A stretch of 17,196 nt of DNA from CAWJEL01 sp964647255 (lineage in GTDB: Bacteria; Chloroflexota; Anaerolineae; CG2-30-64-16). The stretch's first letter is position 1; each line of letters starts with the position of its first letter. The stretch is taken from NCBI GenBank assembly GCA_964647255.1, contig CAZYGI010000074.1:1-17196 (forward strand). The letters are read 5' to 3'. Position numbers and translations under genes: made by a program. The notes under the pieces were generated by a model that worked only from the letters and a program-made list of their open reading frames with translations, was not told the origin of the DNA and made no database searches. This document shows, in pieces, positions 14,793 to 17,196 of this stretch.

Positions 14793-16094
14793 TCAGCCAC
14801 CCATCTCCTCGATGCACGCCTCGGCGTCGGCCTGCATGGCGGCGGCGGCGTTCTCCGGCGTCCGGGCGCCCGACACCACCTCGCCGAGGTGTGCATCTAT
14901 CCCCTGCCACGCGCACGCCATATCGAGTGCGGGCGGCACCCCGCGGGCGGTCTTGAGCTGAGCCATCGCGCTGGCCAGGATCGGATCGGCAGCGATCAAG
15001 TCGCTTTGCGCGACCTCCTTGTTGCTGGGGAGGCGTTTCAGCTTTTCCAGCCATTGCCGCTGCGCCTGCACCGAGGTCATGAACTCCGCGAAGCGGGCCG
15101 CAGCGTCCAGGGCATCTCTCTGGGCCTGCTTGCTGATCATCCAATAGCGGCCCGTTGCCATCGGCGCCGGGATGATCCCCGTGCTGCTGACCACCGGAAA
15201 CGAAGCCACGCCCACCTCAATCCCCAAGCCCTGGTACTTCTCCAGGTTCCACAGACCGTCTACGATGTACGCGGCCTTGCCCTGACGGAAGAAATCGAAG
15301 GAGGCGTCGTAGTTGACCTGCTCCGGGATCACGCGGTGGGTTTTCTCCAAATCGTAGACGAATTGCAGAGCGTTCGTCATCTCCGCGGTGTCCAGCGCGG
15401 GCTTGTCGGCGGCGTTGAGGGGCCAGCCGCCGTACCCGGATAGCCACGGGATCAGCCAGTAGCTCTCGCTGAGGGGATAGACCAGGCCGTACTGGCTGTT
15501 TGCGATGTCGGTGAGGCCCTTGAGCTGCTGCAGCCAGGCGTCGGTATTCGGCGGAACCGTTTGCACCAGCGCCTTGTTATAAAATAGCATCAGGTGATTG
15601 CCGTAGTTGTCGGGCAGCCCCCACACCTTGCCTTTGACTGTCGCCCCGGCCAACGCGCCGGAGAAGTACTGGTCCAGGAAATCGCGGGAGAAGATATCAT
15701 CGAGGGGCCAGATGATGCTCAGCTCACTGAAAGGTCCAGCGAACTCACCGGGCGCGCGCACCAGCTCCGGCGGCTTTCCGTTGAATGCCTCGGCGCGGAA
15801 CTCATTGCGCAGGTCGTCGTACCCCATGTGCACCCGCTGAACATGGACGGTCGGGTTTGCCTTCTGGAACTCCGCCGCCAATTCATCCAGCAGCACATCC
15901 GCATCAGCAGCGTCCGTCTCCCAATACGTGACGGTGATGGGCCCGGTCGGCGTCACGGCTACGGACACCGCCGTCGGTGTCGGCGCGGCCGCCGGCGGCG
16001 CGGCGGGGGCAGGCTGGCGCGCGCCGGCGCAGGCAGCAGCCAACAGGCCGAGCAGCAGCAGCGGCAACGACAAGGCCATTCTCGTGCGAAGCAT
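14793..16094 (-). CDS. Sugar ABC transporter substrate-binding lipoprotein (third, minus strand)
   Basis: 433 residues. The ATG at 16094 is preceded by GGAGG at seven bases. Signal MLRTRMALSLPLLLLGLL ends in lipobox LAAAC (Cys22), with a Pro/Ala/Thr tether to about 50. The binding domain starts ITVTYWETDAADADVLLDEL and keeps the family landmarks: GKVWGLPDNYGNHLMLFYNK, then GKAAYIVDGLWNLEKY (the region matching the GPW loop deleted from the first binding protein), and TGRYWMISKQA. The external loop content suggests a carbohydrate or other polar solute, which cannot be named. It is transcribed toward the second binding-protein gene, has its own TATAAT promoter, and has no permease partner in view. 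Confidence 0.9.
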   Translation of the reverse strand: MLRTRMALSLPLLLLGLLAAACAGARQPAPAAPPAAAPTPTAVSVAVTPTGPITVTYWETDAADADVLLDELAAEFQKANPTVHVQRVHMGYDDLRNEFRAEAFNGKPPELVRAPGEFAGPFSELSIIWPLDDIFSRDFLDQYFSGALAGATVKGKVWGLPDNYGNHLMLFYNKALVQTVPPNTDAWLQQLKGLTDIANSQYGLVYPLSESYWLIPWLSGYGGWPLNAADKPALDTAEMTNALQFVYDLEKTHRVIPEQVNYDASFDFFRQGKAAYIVDGLWNLEKYQGLGIEVGVASFPVVSSTGIIPAPMATGRYWMISKQAQRDALDAAARFAEFMTSVQAQRQWLEKLKRLPSNKEVAQSDLIAADPILASAMAQLKTARGVPPALDMACAWQGIDAHLGEVVSGARTPENAAAAMQADAEACIEEMGG

Positions 16095-16133
16095 CCATCA
16101 GCCTCCAGGCAGGCAGCGGATCGAGACGCATGC

Positions 16134-17196
16134 CTATGCGCCCGTGCGATTATACTTCGCTTGCACGCTTCCGCCAAAGAATACGATCAACAAGGTAGTT
16201 TTTTGAGCCACTCCGGCGCTTCCTTGCCGATAGACATGCATGAAAATCGCCCGGCATTCCGGGCCATGTCTTGTCGGATCCGTGTACCGTAGCGGGTTGT
16301 TGCGGGTATAGGGGTATCTGTTAAGCGCCTGCGGATTGCCGGGATTCGGCACGAGCGTATCCGCCTGCAGGAACCGGCCGACCTGGGGATCATACCACCG
16401 CGCGTTGTAGAACAGCAGCCCCGACCCTGAGTCCTTGCGCTGACCGGTGAAATTGAAGCTCGTCGGCGTCGTGCCGGCCGTGTAACGCACCACGCCGTAG
16501 GGATAATAGCGCAGTTCCGTGTTCGTGGCGAGCCGCGCACCCGCGCTGGTCAGCGTCAACGCCTGCGAGCCGAGATGATCGCTCAGCAGGTAATTGAGCG
16601 TGCTGCTCCCCGTCCGCATGGCCACGCGTGTCCCCCCGGCGGAGTAATACTTCTTCATGGTCGTCGTACTGCCCGTCCACTCGAAGTAGGCGCCGATGTA
16701 GACCGTATTGACGCTGCCGGTCGTCTCTTTGACCCGGTTGCCGTCGCCGTCATAGACATAACTCGCCGTCACCCCGCCGCTCAGGCTCGTCAGCCGGTTC
16801 TCCGCATCGTAACTCAGCGTGATGTCCTGCGTCCCGTTGATGCGCCGCGTCGCATTGCCGTTGGCGTCGTACCAGTACTTCTGGTTGCCGCTGGCCGTGC
16901 CGCCGATGTGTGTCACCGCGTGTTTGTGCGCCGCATCCAGGTAGAACTGGTTTTGCGTGGCGCTGACGAAATGCGTCAGGTTGCCGGTCGCATCGTAGTT
17001 GAAAGGCTGGCTGGCGTAACCACCCAGTGCGGTGGTCCCGCTGGCCTGGGCGGTCTGCAGCCGGTCTAGAAGTGCCCTGAAAAACTCCGGTTTACAGGGC
17101 CGCAGCATCTTTACAACGTACGGTTGGTTGGCTGCGTCGTCACCGGCAGGTGCTGGCAGCCGGTCGGTCTGCGGATTATCGGCGCTTGGCAGGCCG
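16134..17196 (-). CDS. RHS/YD-repeat protein, C-terminal part (extends past window edge; 3' end probably eroded)
   Basis: The frame is open from the window edge, so the ATG at 17108 is not a trustworthy start. YD repeats are clear: FNYDATGNLTHF, YDANGNATRR, LSYDAENRLTSL, YVYDGDGNRVKE. They are followed by the RHS core: LSDHLGSQALTLT, YYPYGVVRY, FNFTGQRKDSGSGLLFYNAR, WYDPQVGRFLQADTL, RYPYTRNNPLRYTDPT. YD/RHS proteins form a surface shell that encases a variable C-terminal toxin or other cargo, the boundary being the conserved DPxG. Here the boundary reads DPTRHG (Gly replaced by Arg), and only about 47 residues follow, covering the promoter of the neighbouring gene. The tail is therefore probably read-through of non-coding DNA and the gene a remnant or rearranged copy. 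No immunity gene is adjacent. Confidence 0.8.
   Translation of the reverse strand, partial: GLPSADNPQTDRLPAPAGDDAANQPYVVKMLRPCKPEFFRALLDRLQTAQASGTTALGGYASQPFNYDATGNLTHFVSATQNQFYLDAAHKHAVTHIGGTASGNQKYWYDANGNATRRINGTQDITLSYDAENRLTSLSGGVTASYVYDGDGNRVKETTGSVNTVYIGAYFEWTGSTTTMKKYYSAGGTRVAMRTGSSTLNYLLSDHLGSQALTLTSAGARLATNTELRYYPYGVVRYTAGTTPTSFNFTGQRKDSGSGLLFYNARWYDPQVGRFLQADTLVPNPGNPQALNRYPYTRNNPLRYTDPTRHGPECRAIFMHVYRQGSAGVAQKTTLLIVFFGGSVQAKYNRTGA
16149..16177 (-). promoter_or_regulatory. Sigma-70-type promoter for the third binding-protein gene
   Basis: On the minus strand TTGGCG (16177-16172) and a perfect TATAAT (16154-16149) are separated by 17 bases. The start codon at 16094 is about 50 nt downstream. 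The promoter lies inside the last codons of the RHS reading frame. Confidence 0.6.
17057..17165. repeat. 10-bp direct repeat flanking an in-frame 99-bp unit with an internal inverted repeat
   Basis: GCAGCCGGTC occurs at 17057-17066 and 17156-17165, start to start 99 bases, so the RHS frame is preserved (both copies encode D-R-L). Within the unit GCCCTG (17074-17079) and CAGGGC (17095-17100) form the ends of an imperfect palindrome. The encoded residues (KMLRPCKPEFFRALL) do not look like a YD repeat. Possibly the scar or end of an inserted element. Confidence 0.35.

Overview
The window is GC-rich, densely coding bacterial DNA. Several traits suggest a Chloroflexota genome (Anaerolineae/Caldilineae-like): solute-binding lipoproteins with long Pro/Thr/Ala linkers, a multi-TM + GAF + helix-turn-helix regulator, Reg_prop-type propeller repeats, and a YD/RHS-repeat protein. 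This placement is inference from style; no marker gene is present to prove it.

Left part, minus strand (1-3738): a tightly packed operon read right to left. It holds a GNAT acetyltransferase, a 9-TM membrane protein with a GAF-like region and a C-terminal HTH, a three-S1-domain RNA-binding protein, and the start of a membrane protein that resembles the N-terminal membrane domain of FtsK/SpoIIIE translocases. Gene junctions overlap (ATGA, GTGA) or are only 23 nt apart.

Middle part, plus strand (about 3900-13385): an alpha-glucan/maltodextrin locus. A divergent regulatory region (3739-4098) carries candidate promoters both ways and two palindromes. It leads into a MalE-type binding lipoprotein, a perfect 38-bp palindrome acting as an intercistronic terminator, then MalF- and MalG-type permeases (ATGA overlap), closed by a clear intrinsic terminator (7614-7656). 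Next come a GT-C membrane glycosyltransferase fused to a seven-repeat propeller, a secreted GH13 lipoprotein starting with TTG, a large nested palindrome, and a cytoplasmic GH13 of the neopullulanase/cyclomaltodextrinase type. The expected logic is hydrolysis outside the cell, import by MalEFG, and hydrolysis inside. No ATPase (MalK/MsiK) gene is present.

Right part (13382-17196): a second sugar-binding lipoprotein on plus, driven by a near-consensus promoter whose -35 box contains the stop codon of the preceding GH13. A third binding lipoprotein lies convergently on minus, with a TATAAT promoter. The 3' end of an RHS-repeat gene enters from the right edge.

Three genes look damaged or rearranged. 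The MalE-type gene has lost about 30 codons around the family's GPW sugar-binding motif, with a frameshift. The cytoplasmic GH13 lacks its C-terminal beta-domain. The RHS frame runs through the promoter of the next gene. Either the locus is recombining or parts of the assembly are collapsed. No RNA genes or CRISPR arrays were seen. No wholly unknown system is evident; the least ordinary items are the GT-C/propeller fusion and the kinase-less membrane GAF/HTH regulator.
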